Below, piece after piece: positions 55,463-64,000 of a stretch of 64,000 nucleotides of DNA. This DNA comes from Polynucleobacter sp. MWH-Jannik1A5 (GTDB lineage Bacteria; Pseudomonadota; Gammaproteobacteria; Burkholderiales; Burkholderiaceae). Position 1 is the first letter of the stretch. Each line of letters starts with the position of its first letter. The DNA lies in assembly GCF_018881795.1 (NCBI RefSeq), contig NZ_JACVPQ010000001.1, positions 124,001 to 188,000 of the forward strand, in the 5' to 3' direction. Under the pieces are notes generated by a model. The model searched no databases. It saw only the letters and a program-made list of their open reading frames with translations, and was not told where the DNA came from. Position numbers and translations under genes: made by a program.

Positions 55463-56767
55463 TTAGCTTTCTAAAATTAAAATTGCCCGAAAATCATTCA
55501 CATTAGTTCTGGTTGGCCCAGTTCTAATCAAGGCATCTACTTGTTGAAAATAGGTATAGGCATCATTGCGCGCCATATAGTCCTTAATAGAAAGACCTTT
55601 TTCAGCAGCTAACTGAATAGTCTCTGGCGTTGTAATCACACCCGCGTTATCTTCTGAGCCATCAATTCCATCAGTGTCAGCCGCAAGGGCGAAAATTCTT
55701 TTATCTCCATGCAATGATTCTGTAAGACCTAGCAAAAACTCGGCATTGCGACCACCCCTTCCACTGCCTTTAACTGTTACAGTAGTTTCTCCACCGCTTA
55801 ATAGGAGTAAAGGCTTGGTGAAGGCCTCGGACTCAATATTAGATAAGCCCAAGGCAATTGAACCCAGCACCCTGCCAACTTCTCTAGCTTCACCTTCTAT
55901 ACAGTCAGATAACACAACAGCGTTAATTCCCTGTTTCTCTGCAAACTCTTTCGCCGCATCCAAAGATTGTTTTGCAGTGCCCATCACCACAGGCTTTGCT
56001 ACGTTGCTAAAGATGGGATTCGTTTTTTTGGGGGTTTCTAGTTCACCGTTAGCAAGGCTATTTAATATCCGCATCGGCAAATGAATGTTGTACTTTTTAA
56101 TGATTTCAAACGCATCTCTGCAAGTAGTCTCATCTGGCAAAGTAGGTCCGCTGGCAATCACAGTAGGATCATCACCCGGTACATCAGAGATGACAAAAGT
56201 TACTACCCTGGCTGGGGAGCAGAATTGTGCAAAACGTCCACCTTTAATTTTCGAGAGGTGCTTCCTTACGCAATTAATTTCTGAAATAGATGCACCGCAA
56301 GACAGCAATTGCTTATTGACATCTTTTTTTTCATCCAGACTAATTCCATCGGCTGGCACAGTCAATAAAGCTGACCCTCCACCAGAAATCAAGCAAACGA
56401 CTAAATCATCCGCGGATAAGCCGCTAACTCTTTGGATTATCTGATGAGCTGCTTGCTCACCGGCCTCATCAGGAACTGGATGAGATGCTTCAACCACCTC
56501 GATTTTGTCGCAACCTAGCCCATGCTGATAACGCGTAATTACTAGTCCAGAGATTTTTTCGTACTCACTCTCCGGCCATAGAGCTTTAGCTGCCTGCTCA
56601 AAGGACTTGGCCATAGATGCGGATGCTTTGCCAGCACCCACCACAATCACTTTGCCTTTAGGTGGATCAGGAAACAAGTCCGTGAATTTTAAAAAATCTG
56701 GACTTGCTGCCTTGACTGCAACAGCAAAGAGTTCTTTTAATAAATTCTGTGCTGAGCTTGAGTTCAT
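55463..56767 (-). CDS. ttuD: Glycerate 2-kinase (TtuD/MOFRL family)
   Basis: 434 residues. The N-terminal DUF4147 half has VIVVGAGKASASMAKSFEQA and VVCLISGGGSALLTVPADGI; the C-terminal MOFRL half has LLLSGGETTVTVKGSGRGGR and ALAADTDGIDGSEDNAGVIT. This family phosphorylates D-glycerate to 2-phosphoglycerate (sometimes annotated hydroxypyruvate reductase). The product is exactly the substrate of the enolase encoded two genes later. It lies 11 bases after glxR. Confidence 0.93.
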   Translation of the reverse strand: MNSSSAQNLLKELFAVAVKAASPDFLKFTDLFPDPPKGKVIVVGAGKASASMAKSFEQAAKALWPESEYEKISGLVITRYQHGLGCDKIEVVEASHPVPDEAGEQAAHQIIQRVSGLSADDLVVCLISGGGSALLTVPADGISLDEKKDVNKQLLSCGASISEINCVRKHLSKIKGGRFAQFCSPARVVTFVISDVPGDDPTVIASGPTLPDETTCRDAFEIIKKYNIHLPMRILNSLANGELETPKKTNPIFSNVAKPVVMGTAKQSLDAAKEFAEKQGINAVVLSDCIEGEAREVGRVLGSIALGLSNIESEAFTKPLLLLSGGETTVTVKGSGRGGRNAEFLLGLTESLHGDKRIFALAADTDGIDGSEDNAGVITTPETIQLAAEKGLSIKDYMARNDAYTYFQQVDALIRTGPTRTNVNDFRAILILES

Positions 56768-56778
56768 ATTGCGCTTAC

Positions 56779-57675
56779 TTAATTTGCAATCTGATGATTT
56801 GACATAATCTCAATGGCTCTGCATAGGGCTGAATGATCCATTTTGCTTAAGCCATTGGCTGCACAAGCATTCATTAGCTCCTGAGTAGTTGCAGTATTTG
56901 GCAACGAAATATTGAGCTGTTTTGCGCCCTGTAGAGCCAAATTTAGATCTTTTTGGTGAAGCTCAATCCTAAATCCTGGCTCAAATGTTCTTTTAACAAT
57001 TCGCTCACCATGAACTTCGAGAATCCTTGATGAGGCAAATCCACCCATAAGAGCCTCCCTCACCTTAGCTGGGTTTGCGCCAGCTTTAGATGCAAACAAT
57101 AAAGCCTCTGATACAGCCTGAATATTTAAAGCTACGATAATTTGATTTGCCACTTTGGTTGTTTGGCCATCACCATTGCCGCCAACTAAGGTAATATTCT
57201 TGCCCATTAACTCAAATAATGGTTTAGCGCGATCAAAATCTGCTTGCGAACCACCAACCATGATAGTCAAGCTTGCAGCTTTTGCACCCACTTCACCGCC
57301 AGAAACTGGCGCATCGAGATAGGTGGCTCCAATGTCATTAATCTTTTTAGCGAATTCCTTTGTTGCCATCGGTGATATAGAGCTCATATCCACAATGATT
57401 TTTCCTTTGGCGCCTGATTTCAGACCATCAGCAATACCATTTTCACCAAATAGAACGGCTTCTACATGTGGCGTATCGGGAACCATCGTAATGATGATGT
57501 TTGATTTTATTGCCACATCTTCTGAGCTATTGCAAACCACAGCACCTGCATCTAAAAGATCTTTAGATGGAGCCTTAAAATCGAAGACATTAACTTCGTA
57601 GCCACCCTTTAACAAGTTAAAAGCCATGGGCGTACCCATAATGCCTAAACCAATAAATCCAATTTTCTCTTTCAT
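56779..57675 (-). CDS. glxR: Tartronate semialdehyde reductase
   Basis: 298 residues of the beta-hydroxyacid dehydrogenase family. GFIGLGIMGTPMAFNLLKGG binds NAD(P)H, DAPVSGGEVGAKAASLTIMV the substrate, and the catalytic lysine lies in GDGQTTKVANQIIVALN. It reduces tartronate semialdehyde to D-glycerate. The place between hyi and ttuD fixes the assignment over the paralogue mmsB. Confidence 0.94.
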   Translation of the reverse strand: MKEKIGFIGLGIMGTPMAFNLLKGGYEVNVFDFKAPSKDLLDAGAVVCNSSEDVAIKSNIIITMVPDTPHVEAVLFGENGIADGLKSGAKGKIIVDMSSISPMATKEFAKKINDIGATYLDAPVSGGEVGAKAASLTIMVGGSQADFDRAKPLFELMGKNITLVGGNGDGQTTKVANQIIVALNIQAVSEALLFASKAGANPAKVREALMGGFASSRILEVHGERIVKRTFEPGFRIELHQKDLNLALQGAKQLNISLPNTATTQELMNACAANGLSKMDHSALCRAIEIMSNHQIAN

Positions 57676-57696
57676 GTTTTATCCCTTATTTTTTTG

Positions 57697-58485
57697 CTAC
57701 TGATGATTTAAACCATGTGTATCAACCCATACGAGCCCCAAAACCGTATCTTTGGCCGGCTTATATTCGCAACCTACCCAACCTTGATAGTTAAGCCTGT
57801 TTAGCGACTTAAATATATTTTTGTAGTTAATCTCACCAGTTCCAGGCTCATTTCGACCCGGGTTATCGGCTATTTGAATATGGGCGATCCGATCAAAATA
57901 CTTTGAGATATTGCCCAATAGTTCACCTTCCATGCGCTGCGCATGGTAAATGTCATATTGCAGGTAGATATTGTCACTACCCACTGCATCCATGATTCCA
58001 ATGGCTTTTTTAGTTGAATTCAAAATAAAGCCAGGAATATCATAGTTATTGATGGGCTCAATCAGTAACTTAATATTTGCACCCTTTAGTTTTTCAGCGG
58101 CGTACTGTAGATTGCTAATGAGTGTATTTTCCGCATCCTCATCGCTGACATTTTCTGGCTTAATTCCCGACAGACAGTTCAATTGATTAACGCCTAGAGC
58201 ATTCGCGTACTCAATTGCAAGATCTACACCCTTCTTAAATTCATCAACGCGGCTAGGAATACAGGCTATCCCTCGTTCACCAGATTCCCAATTTCCCGCC
58301 GGAAGGTTATGTAAAACAATTTTTAAGTGGAATTGTTTTAGCTTTTCTTGTATCTCTTCCACCTTGTATTCATAGGGAAAAAGAAATTCAACCGCTGCAA
58401 ATCCATTATCTGCTGCGCGTTTAAAGCGGCGCAAAAATGAGTCTTCAGTAAAGAGCATCGATAAATTGGCTGATAACTTAATCAT
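57697..58485 (-). CDS. hyi: Hydroxypyruvate isomerase
   Basis: 262 residues, TIM-barrel. The N-terminal LSANLSMLFTEDSFLRRFKR and FAAVEFLFPYEYKVEEIQEK, and later LLIEPINNYDIPGF, YLQYDIYHAQRMEGEL and HIQIADNPGRNEPGTGEINY, are Hyi hallmarks with metal-binding glutamates and histidine. It interconverts hydroxypyruvate and tartronate semialdehyde. It lies ten bases after gcl. Confidence 0.94.
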   Translation of the reverse strand: MIKLSANLSMLFTEDSFLRRFKRAADNGFAAVEFLFPYEYKVEEIQEKLKQFHLKIVLHNLPAGNWESGERGIACIPSRVDEFKKGVDLAIEYANALGVNQLNCLSGIKPENVSDEDAENTLISNLQYAAEKLKGANIKLLIEPINNYDIPGFILNSTKKAIGIMDAVGSDNIYLQYDIYHAQRMEGELLGNISKYFDRIAHIQIADNPGRNEPGTGEINYKNIFKSLNRLNYQGWVGCEYKPAKDTVLGLVWVDTHGLNHQ

Positions 58486-58494
58486 GTCATCTCC

Positions 58495-60285
58495 TTAATC
58501 AAGCAAGCCAGCAAGCTCAAGCCCCTTAATACCTTCTGGGTGCTTACAATCAATCTCTTCAAATTCCATGATGTTGTCAATTTCAGTACCCATAGCGATA
58601 TTGGTTACTTTTTCTAAAATTACCTCGACAACTACTGGGACACTAAACTTACGTGCCATCTTTTGAGCCTGCACTAAAGCATCCTGAATCTCTCCTGGAT
58701 CAGTTACGCGCAATGTCTTACATCCCAAGCCCTCAATTACCGCTTGATGATCTACTCCATACCCTTTTAGGTTTGGATCTTCTACATTTTGATTTTCAAA
58801 AGCTAACTGAACACAATAGTCCATATCAAAGCCGCGTTGTGCCTGACGAATCAAACCTAGATAACTGTTATTAACCAATACATGTACATAGGGCAGATTA
58901 AATTGCGCACCAACTGCTAACTCCTCAATTAAAAACTGGAAGTCATAATCACCTGAGAGACCTACTACGGTTCTCGTTGGATCAGAGGCAACAACGCCTA
59001 AGGCCGCCGGTATTGTCCAACCAAGTGGGCCTGCCTGTCCGCAGTTGATCCAATTTCTTGGACCATATACATGCAAGAACTGGGCACCTGCAATTTGAGA
59101 TAACCCAATTGTCGATACAAAAATCGTATCCCGTGGGAATGCCTTATTCATCTCCTCGTAAACTCTTTGCGGTTTTACTGGGATGTTGTCAAAGTGACTC
59201 TTACGTAACATCATCTTCTTACGATCCGCGCAACGTTCCGCCCACTCGTTAAAATCTTTTAGCCGGCCTTTTGCCTTTCTCTCTTTGGCAACTTCAACTA
59301 AAAGTTTCAATGCAGAGCCAGCATCAGAAGCGATGCCTAAATCTGGCGTAAATACACGACCAATTTGAGTGGGCTCAATATCAATGTGCACAAAACGACG
59401 ACCTTTAGTGTAGGTTTCAACTGAGCCTGTATGACGATTTGCCCAGCGGTTACCGATACCGATTACAAAATCACTGGCGAGCATCGAAGCATTTCCATAG
59501 CGATGGCTTGTTTGCAAGCCGCACATTCCCGCCATCAAGGGATGGTCATCAGGAATAGTTCCCCAGCCCATAAGGGTTGGAATTACCGGTATTCCCGTAA
59601 TTTCTGCAAACTCAACCAATAAATCAGATGCATCCGCATTGATAATTCCACCGCCAGCGACAATCAAAGGCTTCTCAGCACTCATTAACATATCGATTGC
59701 TTTTTCGATCTGTTTACGGGATGCATGTGGCTTGTAAACTGGCAATGGTTCATAAGTATCGATATCAAATTCAATCTCTGCCAACTGCACATCAATTGGA
59801 AGATCGATTAAGACGGGCCCAGGTCTTGCTGAGCGCATTAGGTGGAAGGCTTGCTGGAATGCACGAGGTACCAAGCCTGGTTCACGTACTGTGACAGCCC
59901 ATTTAGTAACAGGCTTAGCGATTGACTCAATATCAACCGCCTGGAAGTCTTCCTTATACAAACGTGCTCTAGGGGCCTGCCCTGTAATGCATAAAATTGG
60001 AATTGAGTCAGCGCTCGCAGAGTACAAGCCGGTAATCATGTCAGTACCAGCCGGTCCAGATGTACCAATGCAAACTCCAATGTTGCCCGCTCTCGCACGG
60101 GTATAGCCCTCAGCCATATGTGAAGCGCCTTCAACATGTCGCGCAAGGATATGACTTATCCCACCATGCTTTTTCAAAGCGGAATACATTGGGTTAATTG
60201 CGGCCCCCGGAACACCGAATGCTTGATTCACACCCTCCTTCTCCATTACCAATACCGCCGCATCAATTGCCCGCATCTTTGCCAT
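58495..60285 (-). CDS. gcl: Glyoxylate carboligase
   Basis: 596 residues from ATG 60285, which follows GGAG; an ATG four codons upstream (60297) is less likely. With this start V51 falls in [12 protein letters not shown], exactly where E. coli Gcl has valine instead of the usual ThDP glutamate. The ThDP motif follows as GDYDFQF...NNSYLG. It condenses two glyoxylates to tartronate semialdehyde and CO2. It is the first gene of the six-enzyme operon. Confidence 0.96.
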   Translation of the reverse strand: MAKMRAIDAAVLVMEKEGVNQAFGVPGAAINPMYSALKKHGGISHILARHVEGASHMAEGYTRARAGNIGVCIGTSGPAGTDMITGLYSASADSIPILCITGQAPRARLYKEDFQAVDIESIAKPVTKWAVTVREPGLVPRAFQQAFHLMRSARPGPVLIDLPIDVQLAEIEFDIDTYEPLPVYKPHASRKQIEKAIDMLMSAEKPLIVAGGGIINADASDLLVEFAEITGIPVIPTLMGWGTIPDDHPLMAGMCGLQTSHRYGNASMLASDFVIGIGNRWANRHTGSVETYTKGRRFVHIDIEPTQIGRVFTPDLGIASDAGSALKLLVEVAKERKAKGRLKDFNEWAERCADRKKMMLRKSHFDNIPVKPQRVYEEMNKAFPRDTIFVSTIGLSQIAGAQFLHVYGPRNWINCGQAGPLGWTIPAALGVVASDPTRTVVGLSGDYDFQFLIEELAVGAQFNLPYVHVLVNNSYLGLIRQAQRGFDMDYCVQLAFENQNVEDPNLKGYGVDHQAVIEGLGCKTLRVTDPGEIQDALVQAQKMARKFSVPVVVEVILEKVTNIAMGTEIDNIMEFEEIDCKHPEGIKGLELAGLLD

Positions 60286-60327
60286 ATCGATCTCCATTAA
60301 AAGTTCTATTAGGTTCGAATCATAGGT

Positions 60328-60383
60328 ATACTTTTTGGAAACATCGACAATGCTTTAATCAACTGAATAATTAAAAAAAGTAT
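60328..60383. promoter_or_regulatory. Inverted repeat in the gcl/LysR divergent promoter
   Basis: ATACTTTTT (60328-60336) and AAAAAGTAT (60375-60383) are exact inverted copies with 38 bases between them, in the 101-base gap between gcl and the divergent LysR gene. They may be the LysR-binding and activation sites. No other operator is clear. Confidence 0.5.
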
Positions 60384-60386
60384 CGA

Positions 60387-61295
60387 ATGGATAAATTCAG
60401 AGAAGCAAAAGCACTTATTCTGGTTGCTGATTTTGGCAGTCTTGCAAAAGCAGCGGTTCAGGAAAACGTTACTCCAGCAGTCATTAGCAGGCGTTTAGAC
60501 TCGCTTGAGAGAAGGCTTGGAGTTAAGCTATTGCACCGCAGCACAAGATCCATTAAGTTCACGGATGTAGGTATTGCATTTTTAGAAGACTGTCGAAGAC
60601 TGACTAAAGAATGGGATCAAGTTGAGGATGGGATCTCATTGGGTCCGCGAGAAGTCTCCGGCTATCTCAATGTCACAGCACCTGCAGCTTTTGGACGAAT
60701 TCACATTGCGCCACATGCAACTTCATTTTTAAAGCAGCATCCAAAAGTTAAGCTCTCCTTTAACTTCACTGACAAAGTGTTGGGCTTTGTTCAGGAGGGT
60801 TACGATTTATCTATTCGTATCGGGGGCACCATTGACCCAAACCTTGTGGCAACAGAACTTGCAGTCAATAAGCGGGTTGTATGTGCAAGCCCGAGCTATC
60901 TTAAGAAGATGGGAATGCCAAAGCACCCTAAAGACTTGCTCAATCACGAATGCTTAGTTCTCAATTACAGAGATACCTCATCTAATGCCTGGCACTTTCA
61001 AGAGAATGGGGTACCTTTGCAAGTAAAAACCCATGGTGCGATTGATTGCAATGATGGTGAGATTTTGAAAAATTGGGCAATTGATGGACTTGGACTTGTT
61101 TGGAGATCTACCTGGGAAGTCCAGAATGAGTTACATAATGGCAAACTAATCACAGTTCTTGATGAGTTTAGTATTCCAGGGTACAACATCATGGCGGTAT
61201 ACCCGCACCAAAGAATCGTGCCAACTAAGGTTAAAGAATTTATCAATCATCTTAAAAAAATATATACGATTGAAATTCCTCCGCCTAAGGGCTAA
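60387..61295 (+). CDS. LysR-family regulator divergent from gcl
   Basis: 302 residues. The N-terminal helix-turn-helix has ALILVADFGSLAKAAVQENV and TPAVISRRLDSLERRLGVKLL. The effector domain carries SGYLNVTAPAAFGRIHIAPH. It diverges from the glyoxylate operon with an inverted repeat between the two starts. It probably activates gcl when glyoxylate or a related acid is present. Another LysR gene follows at 61311. Confidence 0.88.
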   Translation: MDKFREAKALILVADFGSLAKAAVQENVTPAVISRRLDSLERRLGVKLLHRSTRSIKFTDVGIAFLEDCRRLTKEWDQVEDGISLGPREVSGYLNVTAPAAFGRIHIAPHATSFLKQHPKVKLSFNFTDKVLGFVQEGYDLSIRIGGTIDPNLVATELAVNKRVVCASPSYLKKMGMPKHPKDLLNHECLVLNYRDTSSNAWHFQENGVPLQVKTHGAIDCNDGEILKNWAIDGLGLVWRSTWEVQNELHNGKLITVLDEFSIPGYNIMAVYPHQRIVPTKVKEFINHLKKIYTIEIPPPKG

Positions 61296-61310
61296 TGGAA
61301 TACATTACCC

Positions 61311-62210
61311 ATGACTAACCAGTTCAATCGAATTCCTCCACTGCATCTGCTAATTGCATTTGAGGCGATAGCCCGTCATAGTAGTTTTGCAAGAGCATCA
61401 GAAGAGTTGGCCCTCACTCCATCAGCTATATCCCATCGAATAAAGAATTTAGAGGAGTTGTGGGGTATCGAGCTTTTCAATCGAACCGGCAATCAACTTC
61501 GACTTACAACTGCTGGAGCAAGGTATTTACGCGAGGTGAAAGAATCACTCACGTCGCTAAATACCCTCGCAAGACCCGAGTTCAAGACTAAGAAAACCAG
61601 GCTTCGTATTGCGACTCCACCAACATTCGGCAGACAACATTTGCTGCCAAAACTAAGTGAATTTACAAGGCTTCACCCAGAAATAGACATAGAGCTTCAC
61701 ATTCAGATCCCTTTAATGGATGTCAATGCAGAAGAAGTAGACATTGAGATTCGATTTGGGGATGGCCACTATCCTGGATTCGAAGTAATTACCCTGATTG
61801 CTGAGCCCTGTGTACCCGCCTGCAGCAGAAATTACTTTCAGAAAATTGGCGGCTCATCAATCTTCAACCCAGTACAGAAACCAAAAGATCTCAAAGACCT
61901 GGTTTTACTGAGAAGCCCGCTAGAGCCATGGAAACCCTGGTTTGATGCCGCTGGTCTAGATTGGAAAGAGCCCGATGTGGGTCCACAATTTAATGATCTT
62001 GGCTTGCTGATTGAGGCAGTGGTTGCTGACATGGGAGTAGGATTGGTGCGGCCTAGGATGGTTAGATCCTTGATGGGTACAGGTCAAATTATTAAATTGA
62101 TCGATATTGAATCTACCTCTCCACACAACTACTATATTGTCAAAAACCCTAATAAGAACTTCCCAGAAATTCAATCTTTTGTAAATTGGCTAACTCTGCA
62201 GCAATGGTGA
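61311..62210 (+). CDS. GcvA-like LysR regulator
   Basis: 299 residues. The start IPPLHLLIAFEAIARHSSFA, RASEELALTPSAISHRIKNL with EELWGIELFNRTG is typical of GcvA-like LysR proteins. The gene lies 15 bases after the previous LysR and 67 before glcD, in the same direction. It may control glcD-glcE, or both units. Two tandem LysR genes between catabolic operons suggest separate control of the glycolate and glyoxylate steps. Confidence 0.88.
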   Translation: MTNQFNRIPPLHLLIAFEAIARHSSFARASEELALTPSAISHRIKNLEELWGIELFNRTGNQLRLTTAGARYLREVKESLTSLNTLARPEFKTKKTRLRIATPPTFGRQHLLPKLSEFTRLHPEIDIELHIQIPLMDVNAEEVDIEIRFGDGHYPGFEVITLIAEPCVPACSRNYFQKIGGSSIFNPVQKPKDLKDLVLLRSPLEPWKPWFDAAGLDWKEPDVGPQFNDLGLLIEAVVADMGVGLVRPRMVRSLMGTGQIIKLIDIESTSPHNYYIVKNPNKNFPEIQSFVNWLTLQQW

Positions 62211-62277
62211 ATTTTATTCACCATCTTCATGTAAATCTTCCATCACCGATTGGCTCCTTTCTTCGTAAAGTGAGCCC

Positions 62278-63789
62278 ATGGAAACCTCATCAACCACTCC
62301 TGACAACTTAGATGTAGTGACTGCCGCCCTACTAAGCAGGCAGTCACTATTGGTATCGGCCCTGCGCCCCATCCTCCCGGAGCATGCATTGCTGTGGGAG
62401 CCTGAGGACACGATTCCCTACGAATGTGACGGCTTAGCAGCCTATCGACGCATGCCCCTGGCAGTTGCTCTACCGGAGACTGAGGATCAAGTTGCCCAAA
62501 TTCTGAAGATTTGCTTTGAAATGCAAGTGCCCATCGTCCCACGTGGATCTGGAACAGGCTTATCCGGTGGCGCCATGCCAATTTCCCAAGGTTTAGTGCT
62601 CTCACTAGCCAAACTCAAAAAAATCATCAGCATTGACCCATTCACTAGGACTGCGGTGGTTCAACCGGGGGTACGTAATTTGGCCATCTCCGAAGCCGTT
62701 GCCCATCTTGGCCTGTATTACGCTCCAGATCCCTCTTCGCAGATTGCCTGCTCCATTGGCGGCAATGTGAATGAAAACTCTGGTGGTGTGCACTGCCTTA
62801 AGTATGGGCTCACGCTTCACAACGTATTAAAAGTCCGTGGCATTTTGATGAACGGCGAGATTGTGGAATTTGGCAGTCTTGCTCCAGACTCCCCAGGACT
62901 TGATTTATTAGCAATCGTGATGGGTAGCGAAGGCATGCTTGCGGTTGTTACTGAAGTTACGGTGAAGTTAATTGCTAAGCCAAAATTGGCGCGCGTCATC
63001 ATGGCGAGCTTTGACGATATTGAAAAAGGTGCAGATGCAGTTGCTGCCATCATTGCGGCCGGCATTATTCCGGCCGGCTTAGAGATGATGGATAAAGCCA
63101 CTACTCGTGCCGTAGAAGAATTTGTTCATGCAGGATATGACCTTGAAGCCGAGACCATTCTCCTATGCGAGTCAGATGGCACACCTGAAGAGGTTGCTGA
63201 AGAAATTGAGCGCATGACTAAAGTGCTCGAACAAGCAGGTGCTAGTGGTATTCAGATTTCTCAGAATGAAGCCGAGCGCCTGAAGTTTTGGAGCGGTCGT
63301 AAAAATGCATTCCCTGCAGCTGGACGCTTAGCGCCTGACTACTATTGCATGGACGGCACGATCCCACGCAGAAACATTGGCACGCTACTAAGACGCATTC
63401 AGGGCATGGAGAAGAAATATGGTCTTGCTTGCTTGAACGTATTCCATGCGGGCGATGGCAATATGCATCCACTCATTTTATTCAACGGTGCTGACCAAGA
63501 AGAATGGCATCGTGCTGAAGAATTCGGTACTGAAATTTTAGAAGCCTGTGTTGAGCTCGATGGCACGATTACCGGTGAGCATGGTGTTGGTATTGAAAAG
63601 ATCAATTCCATGTGCGTTCAATTTGGCGAAGGTGAACGCGAATCTTTCTGGGGGGTTAAGGCAGCATTTGACCCTGAGCGATTATTAAATCCCGATAAGG
63701 CTATTCCCACATTAAATCGCTGTGCTGAATATGGTCGTATGCGCATTAGTGGCGGTAATCTTCCGCATCCTGAGTTGGAGCGCTTCTAA
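62278..63789 (+). CDS. glcD: Glycolate oxidase subunit GlcD
   Basis: 503 residues. The FAD-binding domain has VPIVPRGSGTGLSGGAMPIS and PDPSSQIACSIGGNVNENSG; the C-terminal half has VFHAGDGNMHPLILFN and TGEHGVGIEKI. These match GlcD, the flavin subunit that oxidises glycolate to glyoxylate and feeds the gcl operon. Its stop overlaps the glcE start (TAATG), so the subunits are coupled. Confidence 0.95.
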   Translation: METSSTTPDNLDVVTAALLSRQSLLVSALRPILPEHALLWEPEDTIPYECDGLAAYRRMPLAVALPETEDQVAQILKICFEMQVPIVPRGSGTGLSGGAMPISQGLVLSLAKLKKIISIDPFTRTAVVQPGVRNLAISEAVAHLGLYYAPDPSSQIACSIGGNVNENSGGVHCLKYGLTLHNVLKVRGILMNGEIVEFGSLAPDSPGLDLLAIVMGSEGMLAVVTEVTVKLIAKPKLARVIMASFDDIEKGADAVAAIIAAGIIPAGLEMMDKATTRAVEEFVHAGYDLEAETILLCESDGTPEEVAEEIERMTKVLEQAGASGIQISQNEAERLKFWSGRKNAFPAAGRLAPDYYCMDGTIPRRNIGTLLRRIQGMEKKYGLACLNVFHAGDGNMHPLILFNGADQEEWHRAEEFGTEILEACVELDGTITGEHGVGIEKINSMCVQFGEGERESFWGVKAAFDPERLLNPDKAIPTLNRCAEYGRMRISGGNLPHPELERF

Positions 63790-64000
63790 TGTCTACAACC
63801 AACAATATGCACATTGATTTATTCCGCGAACAGATTCTGGCAGCAGCCAAAAATAAATCACATCTATCAATTGAAGGTGGTGGCACGAAGTCTTGGTATG
63901 GCAATGCCAATTCCTATGCCAAGCTAGATACTCGTCCTTACTCTGGCATCTTGGAGTACCAACCTGAAGAGTTGGTGATTACGGCTTGTGCCGGCACACC
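63789..64000 (+). CDS. glcE: Glycolate oxidase subunit GlcE, N-terminal part
   Basis: 70 residues are visible before the window ends. After a short helical start (HIDLFREQILAAAKNKS) comes HLSIEGGGTKSWYGNAN and GILEYQPEELVITACAGT, the beginning of the FAD-binding domain of GlcE. It is the second subunit of the glycolate oxidase and starts at the glcD stop. An iron-sulfur glcF would be expected next, beyond the edge. Confidence 0.9.
   Translation, partial: MSTTNNMHIDLFREQILAAAKNKSHLSIEGGGTKSWYGNANSYAKLDTRPYSGILEYQPEELVITACAGT

Overview
The window looks like a chromosomal segment of a freshwater betaproteobacterium of the Burkholderiaceae, probably close to Polynucleobacter. This is inferred from protein style, moderate AT-leaning composition and gene content; no rRNA or complete tRNA gene is present to confirm it.

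Layout. (1) 1-5.8 kb, minus strand: pstS-pstC-pstA-pstB-phoU-phoB-phoR (phoR runs off the left edge), with a well-formed Pho box and -10 element before pstS. (2) 5.8-15.5 kb: an integrated phage-like element. It holds a tyrosine integrase, an unknown AT-rich two-TM protein beside it, a GTA-type holin and M15 endolysin, a major-capsid-like protein, a coiled-coil scaffold-like protein and a portal-like protein. A divergent mobile-mystery A/B (XRE/Fic) pair with its own operators sits inside the structural block. No terminase or tail gene is seen. (3) 15.9-19 kb: a three-gene ABC exporter. (4) 19.8-40 kb: a nitrate-respiration block. narK1-narK2-narGHJI is followed at operon spacing by a beta-carbonic anhydrase, a nitroreductase-like gene and an HPP membrane protein. 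The narXL sensor-regulator pair, a TDT/SLAC1-type channel, a B12-dependent ribonucleotide reductase, a nitronate monooxygenase, NnrS and a PAS protein adjoin it. (5) 40-52 kb: small cassettes of accessory genes. They include a methyltransferase, a TonB-like protein, a MarR-like regulator, an orphan FixJ-type regulator with two unknown partners, PanE, a thioesterase, mmsB-mmsA with a substrate-binding protein and a LysR regulator. They are separated by degenerate copies of one repeat carrying the 3' half of a CAT-anticodon tRNA. (6) 52.3-64 kb: a glycolate/glyoxylate block.

How the genes work together. gcl-hyi-glxR-ttuD-pyk-eno, transcribed leftward in one tight operon, can take glyoxylate to tartronate semialdehyde, glycerate, 2-phosphoglycerate, PEP and pyruvate. 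Two LysR regulators and glcD-glcE (cut by the right edge) diverge from it and supply glyoxylate from glycolate. The nitrate block equips the cell for low-oxygen growth: nitrate import, reduction to nitrite, oxygen-independent dNTP synthesis and NO-related stress genes. No nitrite reductase lies in the window.

Most notable: the repeated tRNA-3'-end/terminator/palindrome units at about 15.6, 40.5, 42.9, 45.85 and 51.45 kb; the phage-like element that has capsid and lysis genes but no terminase or tail; the complete glyoxylate-to-pyruvate operon with its own enolase and pyruvate kinase; and a two-module DNA-binding-like protein broken by a frameshift at 51.8 kb.
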